Below are positions 1-10,267 of a stretch of DNA of 64,000 bases, piece by piece (position 1 is the first letter of the stretch; every line of letters starts with the position of its first letter). The position numbers and the translations under genes were made by a program. The stretch lies in assembly GCA_028015205.1 (NCBI GenBank), contig CM051512.1:3346755-3410754 (forward strand), in the 5' to 3' direction. The DNA comes from Mytilisepta virgata (taxonomy: Eukaryota > Mollusca > Bivalvia > Mytilida > Mytilidae). The notes below the pieces were generated by a model. That model did no database searches and was not told the origin of the DNA. It was given only the letters and a program-made list of their open reading frames with translations.

Positions 1-1044
1 TCAAAGATTTTAACATCCATATTGACATGTGTTAAAGAGGGCCTTCAGAATTACTGTGAAACATCATATTCCACCAGTGGCGTCAATCAGATGTGGATTC
101 TTAAAAACTCCAAAAATTTACTTCAATATCTAAAATCAAAATCTTTGGCTACATGCAACAGCATAAAAACTTTCGACTTCTCTACACTCTACACTACCAT
201 ACCACATTCTCAATTAAAAGATCGCTTAAAGCAACTAGTTCATCAATGTTTTTTCAAGAAAAATGGGACACGCAGGTATAAATTCCTTGTTCTAGGTAGA
301 GAGAAGTCTTATTTCGTGAAGAACCACTCTGATTCTGACAAAAAGTATTCTGAAGATGAAATTACAAACATGTTAGATTTTCTCATAGACAACATATTCG
401 TTGAATTTGGCGGTCTAATTTTTCAACAAACAATCGGCATTCCAATGGGAACCAACTGTGCTCCTCTCCTCGCCGATCTGTTTCTGTACTCATATGAAGC
501 GGACTTCATTCAAGGGTTACTACATGAAAACAAAAAGAAACTAGCCCAATCCTTTAATTTCACTTTTCGTTATATAGATGATGTGTTGTCGTTAAATAAC
601 GACAAATTCCAAGACTTTCTACATCTTATCTACCCCAGTGAGCTTGAAATTAAGGATACTACAGATACACCAAAGTCCGCTTCATATTTGGATTTATTTC
701 TTGAAATAGACTATGAGGGACGTTTGAAGACAAAACTTTATGACAAACGTGATGACTTCAACTTTCCTATTGTTAATTTTCCCTTCTTGAGTAGCAATAT
801 ACCAGCATCGCCTGCATATGGCGTCTACGTTTCTCAGCTTATCCGATTTTCAAGGGCATGCGTGAGTTACCCTGACTTTCGACAAAGAGGATTACTGCTG
901 TCACAAAAGCTTCTTAACCAGGGTTTTATCAGGGATAAGTTGATGTCATCACTTAAGAAATTTTACGGTCGTCATCATGAATTGATTGACCATTACAGTG
1001 TTCCAATATCTAAGATGATGTTGGACCTGTTCCCACTGTCGTAA
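1..1044 (+). CDS. Penelope-like element reverse transcriptase, C-terminal part (open to window edge)
   Basis: The frame is open from base 1, so the protein starts outside the window; it ends at a TAA after the residues DLFPLS. It copies the element RNA into DNA during retrotransposition. Visible motifs: FDFSTLYTTIPH (motif A, near base 172), IGIPMGTNCAPLLAD (motif B, near 433), RYIDDVLS with the catalytic YIDD (571-582), then SASYLDLFLEID and a basic thumb-like end KKFYGRHHELIDHY. About 70 residues lie between motifs A and B, longer than in most retroviral-type enzymes; this may be the insertion-in-fingers domain known from some PLEs and telomerase (inference). No GIY-YIG endonuclease follows the stop. 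The frame has no internal stop, unlike the other copies here, so it is young or recently active. The PLE assignment is firm; the subclade is less so. Confidence 0.85.
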   Translation, partial: SKILTSILTCVKEGLQNYCETSYSTSGVNQMWILKNSKNLLQYLKSKSLATCNSIKTFDFSTLYTTIPHSQLKDRLKQLVHQCFFKKNGTRRYKFLVLGREKSYFVKNHSDSDKKYSEDEITNMLDFLIDNIFVEFGGLIFQQTIGIPMGTNCAPLLADLFLYSYEADFIQGLLHENKKKLAQSFNFTFRYIDDVLSLNNDKFQDFLHLIYPSELEIKDTTDTPKSASYLDLFLEIDYEGRLKTKLYDKRDDFNFPIVNFPFLSSNIPASPAYGVYVSQLIRFSRACVSYPDFRQRGLLLSQKLLNQGFIRDKLMSSLKKFYGRHHELIDHYSVPISKMMLDLFPLS

Positions 1045-1330
1045 CCTTTCATGTGACCCCTACGATTTGTGACTTCCACCGGATTGACCTTGTTGAACTT
1101 CACGACGGGTGCCGTATACGGAGCAGGAACTGCTTACCCTTCCGGAGCACCTGGGTTCACTCCTGGTTTTTATAGGAGTTCGTGTTGTTCATTGTTTTTA
1201 GTTTTCTATGTTTATTTGTTGTGCTTGTGGTTGTTCGTTTGTCTTCCCGGGTTTGTCTGTCCAATGGATTACGTTTTTTTGATTGCTCCTTAGGTATATT
1301 TGTCCTTTTTTTTAATAAAGTTATTAATGT
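1..1330 (+). mobile_element. Penelope-like element, 3' part, tail type A
   Basis: The reverse transcriptase frame is followed by about 290 bases of tail. This tail recurs at 5582-5697, 7138-7420, 16649-16840, 40379-40535 and 51537-51655. It carries a GGAGCACCTGGGTTCAC segment, a T-rich stretch and a conserved end close to CTCCTTAGGTATATTTGTCC. A 74-codon hydrophobic frame within it (1069-1293) is probably fortuitous, although traces of it persist in other copies. The 5' part is outside the window. Confidence 0.8.
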
Positions 1331-1943
1331 TTTAAAAACTTTAAACACAGAGTGAATGTAAATGCCGAAGACGAAAAATGTAAGATCGCCAAGTCTCGCT
1401 TCCGCGACAAAAGTCGCAGGCTCGAAAAAAATCGGGTATGAGTAAAACTAGTGGCGACAAAATAAGCATAGTATATAGGCATATAAATCAGTGTAAATCA
1501 TTCGAGTACCAGGGGACTATGATGTGGTTCTCATACCGCGATATTTTTCCCACCCCTTTTGATCGCCAAAATAAATATGTTTTATGGATGTATATGATTT
1601 TTTAGCATAAAATCGCCAAAAAAAATTTCGTCTCGCGCCGCTTTGCGTTAAATTTTTCAATATTAAATTGTACGCCCCACCTTTCAGAAATCATGGATCC
1701 GCCCCGGACATGGTTCATTTATTAATCCTTCTTTGTAAACAGAACATTTTGATGGTTTTTCTTTTCTTTTTATTTAATTTATTTGTTTGTTTTAAATTTT
1801 TCTATTTTATCATCTGAATTATTTCATTTTATTTTTTTTATTTTTATTTTTCTTTTGAAAGTTTTGTTCATATTTATTGTTCATATATTTTGTATGAATA
1901 TTCAAACTAAGGATTATTTTTACTGTAAAAAAAAATCACAAAC
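1331..1943. other. Intergenic, no recognised feature
   Basis: AT-rich sequence with some CpG-containing patches near 1380-1440 and 1620-1680. No open frame, repeat copy or RNA gene could be supported. Confidence 0.4.
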
Positions 1944-2370
1944 CTGCACAATGATCGTTGTACCATACAACATGTTTTACCAGATCTTTCTCAGTTACGT
2001 CTATATCACTTACTGCAAACAGGGCATAAATCTTCAGCCCGGTCACGTGTAGATGACCCTCACTTAATGTTTGTTGTAAGATTTGTATTCCGCCATTTTG
2101 ACAGGATTTAGCATTATACGCGTCACGTAATTTATGATGTACGTCTGCAAGAAATATTTTCGTGATTTTTCGTCCTTGAACATTACATGTACTCCAAAGC
2201 CACTGTCGTTTTTCAGGCGTATTCCATGTATGTGTAAAGCATTGAGAATGTCTGTTCCATTGTATAAAATCTGTCACCTTACAACCATGAACATCCGGGT
2301 CATAGCCATCTCTCCAAACATACATAGCGTATCCGTTGTCCATCAATGTCAGCAAAAAGGAGCTACATGT
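1944..2370 (-). CDS. Candidate internal exon of an unrecognised, possibly secreted protein
   Basis: On the minus strand an acceptor-like pyrimidine stretch ending TTTATTCCAG (2371-2380) precedes a 427-nt open segment. It ends at a donor-like CAG|GTTTGT (1944/1943); the frame stops six bases into the putative intron. The segment codes for about 142 residues with evenly spread cysteines and many tryptophans, for example MYVWRDGYDPDVHGCKV and KRQWLWSTCNVQGRK. It reads like a folded extracellular domain, not random AT-rich translation. The reading frame also has an upstream ATG with a hydrophobic start, but that lies in the presumed intron. No family is recognised and no partner exons were found nearby. 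It could be a gene fragment or pseudo-exon. Confidence 0.4.
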
Positions 2371-2745
2371 CTGGAATAAACCAAATAAGGGTAAAATTAT
2401 TACAATAAACATTTCAAAATGTTGTATTAATGTTATTCGCTATGTATATCAGTTAGCCAATACAGATAAGAAATTTTCACGTCATGCATGTATTCTATAT
2501 ATATGTATACATGTATAGACAAGTCACATCCGGATACATTAAAACTTTCAAAAAGTGACGGAATAAGGATATGATAAAACATCTTTTAATTCATTATTTT
2601 AAAATGGCTGTAATCTTAAATTTTAATTATTTTCTGGAAAAAACAAATTTGAAGTTAACCTGGATATATATAAATTAAACTGCCGACTGTTTGAACGAGT
2701 TATTGTATCGGGGCTTCGAAGAAATTAGAGCATCAAGTGTAGCAA

Positions 2746-3005
2746 AAATGAGCTAACAATATTGGCAAAAGAATACAGAAGCGTTCGAAATCTAAAGGAA
2801 TACTACAAGGGTAAAATTATAATTAAAAGAATAAAACACATTTAATAAACTAAACCGAATTGGAACTAGACACCTGCACAGAAACTTTTAAAACACTTAA
2901 CATAGCAATGTGAACTACCACTAAACACCGGAAGTTACATCAGGTGCTCCGGAAGGGTAACCGGAAGTAACATCATATGCTCGGGAAGGCCGGTAACCAT
3001 GTCAA
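2746..3005 (-). mobile_element. PLE tail fragment, type C
   Basis: This decayed tail contains the ATCAGGTGCTCCGGAAGGGTAA segment in two diverged versions near 2939 and 2969. It also has the AATATTGGCAAAAGAATAC start seen in related form at 33838 and 35478. No reverse transcriptase coding sequence remains. Confidence 0.55.
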
Positions 3006-3984
3006 AGAATATTTAAACACACTACAGACCATACATACCTTTAAGAGCAAAATGTGTTTTTATAATGTTTTATGGAAGTTAATATTTCAGGTGCTTTAGA
3101 TTTGTTTTGTCTTGATCGCTTTTTCATTTGTTTGTCGTATAGTATTGTCTTTTACTCGGATATCTAATATTCCCTGTATTCTCTATTAACCTCCTTCAGA
3201 TACTCTCGTGAACAAAACTTTGGAAAACAATTTAAAAACTGCATGTAAGCAATACAACCAAACGTGCCGAAACAGTAAAGGCAAAATCAAGCTAAGGTCA
3301 CGTTTGTCTGAGGGAGTTGAAACGCTACTTTATTTTTGTCCGGGGTTGCTTTGATTGCTTGGAACGTCATTGTTGACCTTTCATGTTATCCATCTTGTTG
3401 TTTATTTATATCGATTTCTGAATTTAGCTTTGTCTCTAGAAGGTCTAGTTTTGTACCTATTTATTTATTGCTATCAAATTATTTACTAGTATTCATTATT
3501 TAGTTTCCTTGTATGATGACACATGGATGTCAAGTAAGCTTTCTAAATTTAATATTATAGTTAATTGATGATATAAAAAATGTTAAGTTGCTCACTGTTT
3601 TAACATGTATTTAATGGTATCCATGACAACCTCTCTTATCCTAAAAATAAAATTCAGTCACAAGCTTAACACAAGATCCCGTTAACATTTTGATTTAAAT
3701 GGTTTAACTTTTGAGTATATGGTTATTGTGCATTATGTGTCATTGGAGAGCTGAATCAGTCACAAAACAGGGTAATAAAAAGTTCTCTCTGTTTTCGGGA
3801 AGTTCTTTGCATAGTGGACAGGTAGGATTCATGGTATATTGGTTGAATTTACATCTGTTAGACTGTAAGAAACAATAAATGTAGCTTTCACAGTTTCTCA
3901 TCTTCATTGACAACTTTAAGTGTATTCCCTACAGTCTCCCATACCACTGTCTATAAACCTCAGTTCGTGGAATGGATTGTCTTC
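3006..3984. other. Intergenic, no recognised feature
   Basis: AT-rich DNA without a supported gene, repeat or RNA. Confidence 0.4.
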
Positions 3985-4895
3985 TAATCTTGACATTTAG
4001 ACTTTCAAAATGCCAATATCATAAGACAATTGTTTGTTGATTAGTTAATCTTATTGAGTCGTCCAAGAAAACATAAACATTTTACAATGAGAAACCAGAA
4101 TGAGTTATCTTTTCCTAACCAATGTAGGTAAGGGAGATAATAAATTTTCTCCCTTTTAGCCTCAGGACAAAAGGGAGAGAATTTAATTATCCCCCTTTCC
4201 TACATTGGTTAGGAAAAGATAACTCACTCAGGTTCCTCATTGTTTATAAAGTTTATACATGTATATTGTACACCTCAAAAATGAATCTGAAAGTGAATTT
4301 CAAATACAAAAATTATTGCACCTGATAGGTTGAAAAAAATGAAAATATGAATTGATCATCACTGACAGACATCTCATAAATGTGTGTTTAATTATTCTTA
4401 ATGCACTTTCTTCCAACACGGAGCTGTAAAACTTAATTTGATAACATCTCATAGGAATAGTTATCTCCCATTTACATTGAAAATTTCATAGGCGACATGT
4501 TTTTGTTTCTCTTGAAGACAAAATCAGGTAAATTCAATTGTTTTAGTTACGACTTACTGTCTGGACACCTCAGTTTGAAAGTCTAGACGTTAGAATTATT
4601 AAACAATCTTTTGTTGATTAATTAAACATATTGATTCGTCCAAGAAAACATAAAAATTGTAAAGTTGTTTATCATGTTTATAAAGGTTATGTTTGTATTC
4701 CTACAAAATGATTCTGAATGGGAAATTTCAAAAAGAAAAATTAATGGACTTGAAAATTTGAAATCTCATAGGAAGACTTATCTCCTTTTACATTGAAAGT
4801 TCGATCCATATCCAGATTTTTTTTTTGTTTCTCTGGAAGCCATGTTTGAACAAAATCAGGTAAGTTCAATTGTTTCAGTTACGACTTAGCTGATT
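3985..4895 (+). repeat. Tandem duplication of about 400-580 bp, first copy carrying a MITE
   Basis: The blocks 3985-4560 and 4565-4895 share the same order of sequence: a TTTGTTGATTA segment, TCGTCCAAGAAAACATAAA, GTTTATAAAG, a CTCATAGGAA segment, and a closing AAAATCAGGTAA...TTACGACTTA. The first copy is longer, mainly because a palindromic element (4087-4241) sits in it. The second copy has none at the matching place, so it acts as an empty site. Confidence 0.65.
4087..4241. mobile_element. Palindromic MITE, copy 1 of 2
   Basis: This is a near-perfect foldback. The left arm begins AATGAGAAACCAGAATGAG and its reverse complement closes the element. The arms meet around a CCTCAGGACAAAAGGGAG centre. 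A second copy is at 53607-53760. It has no coding capacity, so any mobilisation would depend on a transposase encoded elsewhere. Confidence 0.75.
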
Positions 4896-4898
4896 GTA

Positions 4899-5050
4899 TC
4901 TATCAGCCAAGTGATTAGATAATTCACACTCAGAGGATAGTTTTCCTTATCTATCAGTCATGTGATTAGACAATTCACGCTCAGAGGATAGTTTTCCTTG
5001 TCTATCAGCCATGTGATTAGACAATTGACGCTCAGAGGAGAGTTTTCCTT
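4899..5050 (+). repeat. 51-bp tandem repeat, 3 units
   Basis: Units start at TCTATCAG at 4899, 4950 and 5001, and each ends with GATAGTTTTCCTT or a close variant. Divergence between units is low. Confidence 0.85.
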
Positions 5051-5224
5051 CACGTCAAAAATGACATACCAAGTAATCAATGCCACCCATCAGACAGAAC
5101 ACCAACAAAAACTAACATAAAACACCACAAAACACAAAGATAAACACAACAGAGAGTCAGAAAGTGGTGGATTTATTGGTACCGAAACCTCTCCCTCATC
5201 TATCCTGACTCTCATGTATAAACA

Positions 5225-5537
5225 ATATTGTAACCGGTGATTTACCGTAGTATCAGAGTGAAAGAAAATCTAGTAAATCACATGTGAAAAGAACAGCAGT
5301 TCTTTCATTCTGGGAGGTGACGTCACAATTTCCGCGGAGAGATATCAATTTATTTCTGGTAAAATTCTAGAATTTGAACAATGTAATAAAAAGTATAACT
5401 AATCGCTGAATTGAAATACCTGAAATAAACAACTTGTGACCTAACTACAGCTTTAAATAACTCGTGCGCTGCGCGCACTCGTGATTTACTGCGTAGTTCG
5501 GTCACGCGTTTTGAACAAGGTGTCCGCCTGCTAGAAC
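5225..5537 (+). mobile_element. Foldback repeat family F, truncated copy
   Basis: It is homologous in inverted orientation to 59325-59655. Shared landmarks are CACATGTGAAAAGAACAGC, GAGATATCAA, a TAATAAAAAGTATAACTAAT block and a CpG-rich loop around CTCGTGCGCTGCGCGCACTC. A palindromic TGACGTCA lies near 5316-5323. The second foldback arm, present in the other copy, is missing here after about 5537. Confidence 0.65.
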
Positions 5538-5581
5538 TGCAAAAATTGGTTGGAAAGTACATGATTTAGATGAGTTCACTT

Positions 5582-5697
5582 CTTATAGGAGTTCGTGTTG
5601 GTCATTGTTTTTAGTTTTCAGTGTTTATTTGTTGTATTTGTTCATTTGTCTTCCCGTGTTTGTCTTTCGAAATTAGATTAATTGTCCTCTTTAGATA
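5582..5697 (+). mobile_element. PLE tail fragment, type A
   Basis: This is a short tail piece running from TTATAGGAGTTCGTGTTG to TGTCCTCTTTAG. The middle, including the CTCCTTAGGTATA part, is partly deleted. Confidence 0.65.
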
Positions 5698-5930
5698 GAT
5701 TGTCCAGAATTTGCTTAAAAAAACTAAATGAAATTTGTTTTTCTCGGCGTTAAATCCTATGGGATGTTGATATTTGTTTGACAGCAACACAATAAAGTTT
5801 GTTACATGTTTTATCAAATTCATCAAAAATTACTATTACATGCTCTTAAGTGTATCATATTTCGGATATATATGTGTATACATGATAAGGGCCAAGTATT
5901 CGACAATTGAAAAAGTTTCGGCAAGATGGC

Positions 5931-6035
5931 GGCGGCCGCTACGTCCATCGTAACTCCTCTGCCATTCTACAGTAGGGGCCGTGAAAATGTCCGAGAAGTT
6001 ACGATTGCTAAAACCGGATATTATCACTAGGCGCA
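5931..6035 (+). promoter_or_regulatory. GC-rich start-like segment with an AAGATGGCGGC (YY1-type) motif
   Basis: A local GC-rich island contains AAGATGGCGGCGGCCGC. This matches the YY1 consensus that overlaps start codons in many animal promoters (family knowledge). The ATG opens a 34-codon frame beginning MAAAATSIVTPLPFY and ending at TAG near 6028. No strong splice donor is seen. It could be a first exon, a short upstream frame or a dead promoter. It lies downstream of and opposite to the gene at 6203-7042, so it is not that gene's promoter. Confidence 0.3.
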
Positions 6036-6202
6036 TGTCCCATGAAATCATCAGTTCATTCGTCCCTTTATTTCTCGGACCCATTTTGGTATTTACGGCC
6101 GATTTAATTTGTCAACCTAATTCGATAAATCTAAATACCAAAAATTAAAAGAAGGCACAAATGTTGTTTACTAATGTTCAAATGTATAAAGTTGTGAATA
6201 CT

Positions 6203-7042
6203 TTAATAAGTATAACTACACCGTATCGCGGTTAGTGGGAAATGATAAATTTTTCCACAATGGCAACACGGCGTTACTTCCTCTTCCGGTTTATCTGTGT
6301 ACTTAAAGGTCACACCCAGATCATAATTTTCTTTCATGTCATCTACATGCTTTTTTCTGTATATGTAATAACAACCTCCTCCTGATAACATCCAGCACGG
6401 AAAACAACAAAATATAGCACATTTCGACATAAAAAATGAAATCGGTTTGGAGCAGTTCAATATATAGAGACTTTTGTTTTTCAGTTCACTCGTGTCATAT
6501 CTTTTTTTATAAAAGTTTGGAATGTTGCGTTCACAAATCTCACCATACCATTTTCCTAAACCGCTACCAAAATCCAAATCCAGACAAAACTTTTTGCCAT
6601 TTTCCAGATCCTGCTGAGCTTCTTGTAATTTCATCTGTAGTGATGAATAAATTGTAGGATGACGTGTATCTATTAGAACTGCAAATTCATCAGTCCATCG
6701 TTCTATATTGTCATGCTTGCTATTTATTTTTGATATTCTCTCATGTTCAATTGCAGTTCGAAAAAGTATCTGTTTTGAGAGAATATCACGTTTGATACGA
6801 TTTAAATCATCAGCATTCTGCACTTCAAACATTGCAGCGCTTTTATTTTGTAATCCAGTTGTTAGATCTATTATATTTGGGTAATTCGTTCCGCTAGTGT
6901 ATCCAACTTTGAAATCGGAATGCAGGATATAAGGTTTATCGATGAAATGGTCCCATAGCATTACTGTACATCCCTGAATATCGCCAGGGTTAACATTATA
7001 TCCGCCACCGGGGTTCTTCATATCCAGATCAATTTCTTCCAT
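6203..7042 (-). CDS. Unrecognised 279-residue protein with a Cys-rich membrane-like segment
   Basis: This is the longest intact host-like frame in the window. The protein starts MEEIDLDMKNPGGG and its ATG follows an acceptor-like TTTCATTTTAG by 13 bases. A 5' untranslated exon is therefore possible; a donor-like CAA|GTAAGA lies about 50 bases further upstream. Residues 1-150 look globular (VMLWDHFIDKP at 27-37). Residues 151-180 hold KFCLDLDFGSGLGKWYG. Residues 200-230 are hydrophobic and cysteine-rich (ISFFMSKCAIFCCFPCWMLS, then CYYIYRKK), consistent with a single membrane span followed by a basic stop-transfer. A C-terminal CCHCGKIYHFP could bind metal. No signal peptide is evident. An ATTAAA-type signal overlaps the TAA stop on the coding strand. 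Conservation of the motifs in the pseudogene at 11420-12195 supports a real gene family. The function is unknown. Confidence 0.6.
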   Translation of the reverse strand: MEEIDLDMKNPGGGYNVNPGDIQGCTVMLWDHFIDKPYILHSDFKVGYTSGTNYPNIIDLTTGLQNKSAAMFEVQNADDLNRIKRDILSKQILFRTAIEHERISKINSKHDNIERWTDEFAVLIDTRHPTIYSSLQMKLQEAQQDLENGKKFCLDLDFGSGLGKWYGEICERNIPNFYKKRYDTSELKNKSLYILNCSKPISFFMSKCAIFCCFPCWMLSGGGCYYIYRKKHVDDMKENYDLGVTFKYTDKPEEEVTPCCHCGKIYHFPLTAIRCSYTY

Positions 7043-7137
7043 AATATGGTAATTTCTAAAATGAAATATAACAGTTTCTATAATTGTTTTTACAGTAAAG
7101 TCTTACTTGTCAGCGGTTTTGAACAATTCTGTTGGTT

Positions 7138-7594
7138 CTAAAGAGGACAAATATACCTAAGGAGCAACCAAAAAAAAATAAAAAATAAAAAACGCAATCC
7201 ATTAGACAGAAAACCCCGGGAAGACAAATGAACAACCACAAGCACAACAAATAAACACTGAAAACTTAAACAATGTACACGCGAACTCCTATAAAAACCA
7301 GGAGTGAACTCAGGTGCTCCGTAAGGGTAAGCGGTTCCTGCTTCGTATACGGTACCCGTCGTGAAGTTCAACAAAGTCAGTCCGGTGGTAGTCACAAATC
7401 AATGGAAGTACATGAAATGTTACGACAGTGGGAACAGGTCCAACAGCATCTTCGATACTGGAAAACTGTAATGGTCAATCAGTTCGTGATGACGACCGTA
7501 AAATTTCCAAAGTGATGACATCAAATTATCCCTGATAAAACCCTGGTTAAGCAGCTTTTGTGACAGCAGTTATCCTCTAAATGTTACCCCTCTC
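7138..7594 (-). mobile_element. PLE copy, thumb-coding end plus type A tail, ending at a microsatellite
   Basis: The minus strand retains the last 50-odd codons of the reverse transcriptase (LMSSLWKFYGRHHELIDHY near 7475-7530, DLFPLS stop near 7418), then the complete type A tail to 7138. It is close in sequence to the copy at 1-1330. One codon near 7575 that reads TTA in that copy is TAA here. Homology runs to about 7594 and stops where the (TCTA)n run begins. Confidence 0.8.
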
Positions 7595-7595
7595 C

Positions 7596-7636
<41 letters not shown>
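7596..7636 (+). repeat. (ATCT)n microsatellite
   Basis: About ten perfect tetranucleotide units directly abut the 5' truncation point of a PLE copy. Confidence 0.95.
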
Positions 7637-7637
<1 letters not shown>

Positions 7638-7789
7638 AGATTTTAATAGTTAAAATTGTTCCTTCATCACCGCAGGGGGAATCGAGTTCACACGGCTGTG
7701 ACATTTATTCTGCCATCGCATGCACAATGTGAAGCACTTTAGACGACACTTCCACCTTAGCTTGTCAAAATATAAGTTCGTTAACCAAG

Positions 7790-9093
7790 TTTCTCCTATT
7801 CGTGGCGTCTTTAATCGGTGGGATAAACATACATAATATTTTTAACCACTTCCGGGTGATTAAATTTCTACGTGGGAATTCCCGTCGTTTTTTCTAGTTA
7901 TTGAAACGATAAACTAGAGAAGTCCCGAAATGACGTTTATGTAAACAAACTACATAGCAACGGCATTTCATTGAGGTTTTTGTCGATTTTTCTTCAATTT
8001 GCTCGTGAGTTTTGGAATTTCTCCACCTTCAATAGTTAAATTTTAGATTTTAACACGCTCGCCTTTAGTCCAGTCAATCTAGCATAAATTTGACCCTAAC
8101 CTTAAAGTAATTGCAAAAGAAGATTTTTAAGTTTTAATCTTTAGCATTATACCCCAAGTATACACAGAAAAAAGTCTAACAAAATCTAACTTGTGGAAGA
8201 CTAAAAAATCGCGATTTTAAAATTCCTATGGAGATTTGCATTGAAAATGGGAGATAACTCTGCAAAAAAGGCAGAAATATCAATAAAAATTGATACAAAT
8301 TTATAACTTTACCGCTTCTATTCAGCAGAATGTATTGATTCTTGATATTTTAGCCGTCTTTAGAGTATAACAAACAACTCTACCGTTTTTTTCATATCTT
8401 TTATCAAGCTACAACCTAGATTTCGTAATTCATTAGTTGACCATTTATTAAATTTTTCAACTTGTCAAGGTAAAGAATCTCAAATTTAATAAAAATAATT
8501 AAGCATATATTCTTCTTTTTGTGTTTTAAAGTTTCTTTAAACAAGGTAGATGCTGATCAAATATAATTTACAGATATAAACAATACCAAATTTTCACATT
8601 ATTTTTTCAAAATGGTCAAAAAGCCGCAAATTTGCAATTTCTTTAATGAAAAATGTGCAAAAAAAATTAAAAATACCCATAACATTTCGGTTTTGTACAT
8701 TTCATGAACGGAAGATTATATAATATAGTCAAATACGAACTTATAACCCCATCAAGTATCATACTTTATATGAATTTTAAGAAAATCAACCAAAAACTGA
8801 CAAAAAAAGACTCATTTTTGCAGAGTTATCTCCCCTTTCCAATGTTAATTTCCATAGGAAATTAAAAATGCTGATTTTGAGTTTTCCTCAAGTAAGATTT
8901 TATGAGACTTTTTTCTGTGTATATTTGGGGCTTAATGCTATAGATCAGAACTAAAACATTTTCTGTTGCAATTAGTTTGAGGTTAAAACTTAGTCTGACT
9001 GGACTATTTGCTCGCGTTATGAAAAATCGAAAATTTAACTATCTCGGGTGGAGAAATTCCATAACTCACTCGTACCTGAAGGAGAATCTATAT
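7790..9093 (-). mobile_element. Hairpin-headed repeat (family H), split by an inserted element
   Basis: The parts 7790-8066 and 9007-9093 together make one copy of the repeat also found at 38148, 41212, 41556, 45282 and 54330. The minus-strand order is GAAGGAGAATCTATAT-type head, a hairpin from two GGAATTTCTCCACC arms, and a body ending in AATAGGAGAAA. The head hairpin is interrupted by the 937-bp element at 8068-9004. Confidence 0.8.
8068..9004. mobile_element. 937-bp non-autonomous DNA transposon with ~200-bp inverted termini, TA-flanked
   Basis: The left end GTCCAGTCAA and right end TTAGTCTGACTGGAC are inverted repeats, with imperfect complementarity continuing about 200 bases inward (for example GGGAGATAACTCTGC near 8250 against GCAGAGTTATCTCCCC near 8821). 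Both ends touch a TA dinucleotide (8066-8067 and 9005-9006). It sits inside a known repeat whose other copies lack it. TA flanks and long inverted termini fit Tc1/mariner-type insertion (family knowledge). There is no transposase frame. Confidence 0.8.
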
Positions 9094-10260
9094 GTAATTT
9101 TGAGATAGACCTCCTCTAATGACCATTCCAGCATTAAATCTAATTCTACATGTAACACTGCCATGATTATACCTAAGAAAATATATTTAATCACACCATT
9201 CGCACTAAGGTCACAGTTAACTTGTGTAGAATAATTTCTACAACTGATTTCCAAATGCAGTAGGCCGTTGGTTAATTTATCTTTCCCTGAGAAAAAGGAA
9301 GTGTGCCGACTTGTTGGTCTTGGTTGTTTTGTTTAATATTGTTTGGTGAGTCACAGTGGACATCTCCTGCTTCGATGAAAATGTAAATGTAACGGTTTAT
9401 TTTTTCCGGTGTGAAATTATTTCCGAACTCGTATATTAATACACTTCTGACGGAATAAAGTTGGAAAATATTTCATTATATAAAAATTAAGATTGCTATA
9501 AAATATTATCTGATTCATATTTTACACAAGATCATCATTTGACGGTCGGAAAATATTTCACAGATATATGAATATCACAGCCGGAATAAATTATCTCTTA
9601 CATAAACATCAATGCGACAGTTAACATTCCCTAGGTCTGGATACTATGATGCGAAATTTGATGCACAAGATGTGCTTATTTCGTCGACTTACGACTCATT
9701 AGTCCTGTCATATAGGTTAAATTCATAAAATATTGAAATCTGTCTCATTAAACTATAACACTGAATACATAGGCGTGCACAGGTAAATTCTATAAATAAC
9801 CAGTGAACTATTAAATATACAATATTATGTATTTATCGTTAAAATATTTGTATTACACAACCAAAAAATACAATTCTTTGATGCCAAAAATTAATTAATA
9901 AAAGAAAAAGAAAAGATAATTAAATGTCTCGAGTTTATTTCATTTTTGTTTTTTATATTGATTATGTTTATTAGGTAATTTGCTTTTACTTTTATCTCTA
10001 TTATTACTATAATTGTTATTATTATTATTTTAAAATACGTTATCTGAATAGATCAAGCTAAGCATGAATTATGAATATTTACCTTAAATTAGTCCATTAA
10101 CGTTTAAAACTGCGTAAAATAATTTACATAATTATTTTGTAATCCGATCATTCGACGGAATACTTTAAAATAACACTGCGTACGGGACGGATATGTGAAG
10201 GATACGCTTCTTGAAGACAGAAAATTATTATGTTACATGTATAAATATGGCAGATGTTGT
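9094..10260. other. Intergenic with a degraded repeat trace
   Basis: The only recognisable item is a piece at about 9649-9712 (AATTTGATGCACAAGATGTG onward) related to the dispersed family R. The rest is AT-rich without supported features. Confidence 0.4.
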
Positions 10261-10267
10261 CGATGTT

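Noticed and set aside
1069..1293. 74-codon hydrophobic frame in the PLE tail, with relatives at 7138-7395 and 16611-16865
   Set aside because: It falls in the non-coding tail, is not preserved in frame in most copies, and starts downstream of the RT stop. A small membrane protein is possible but not supported.
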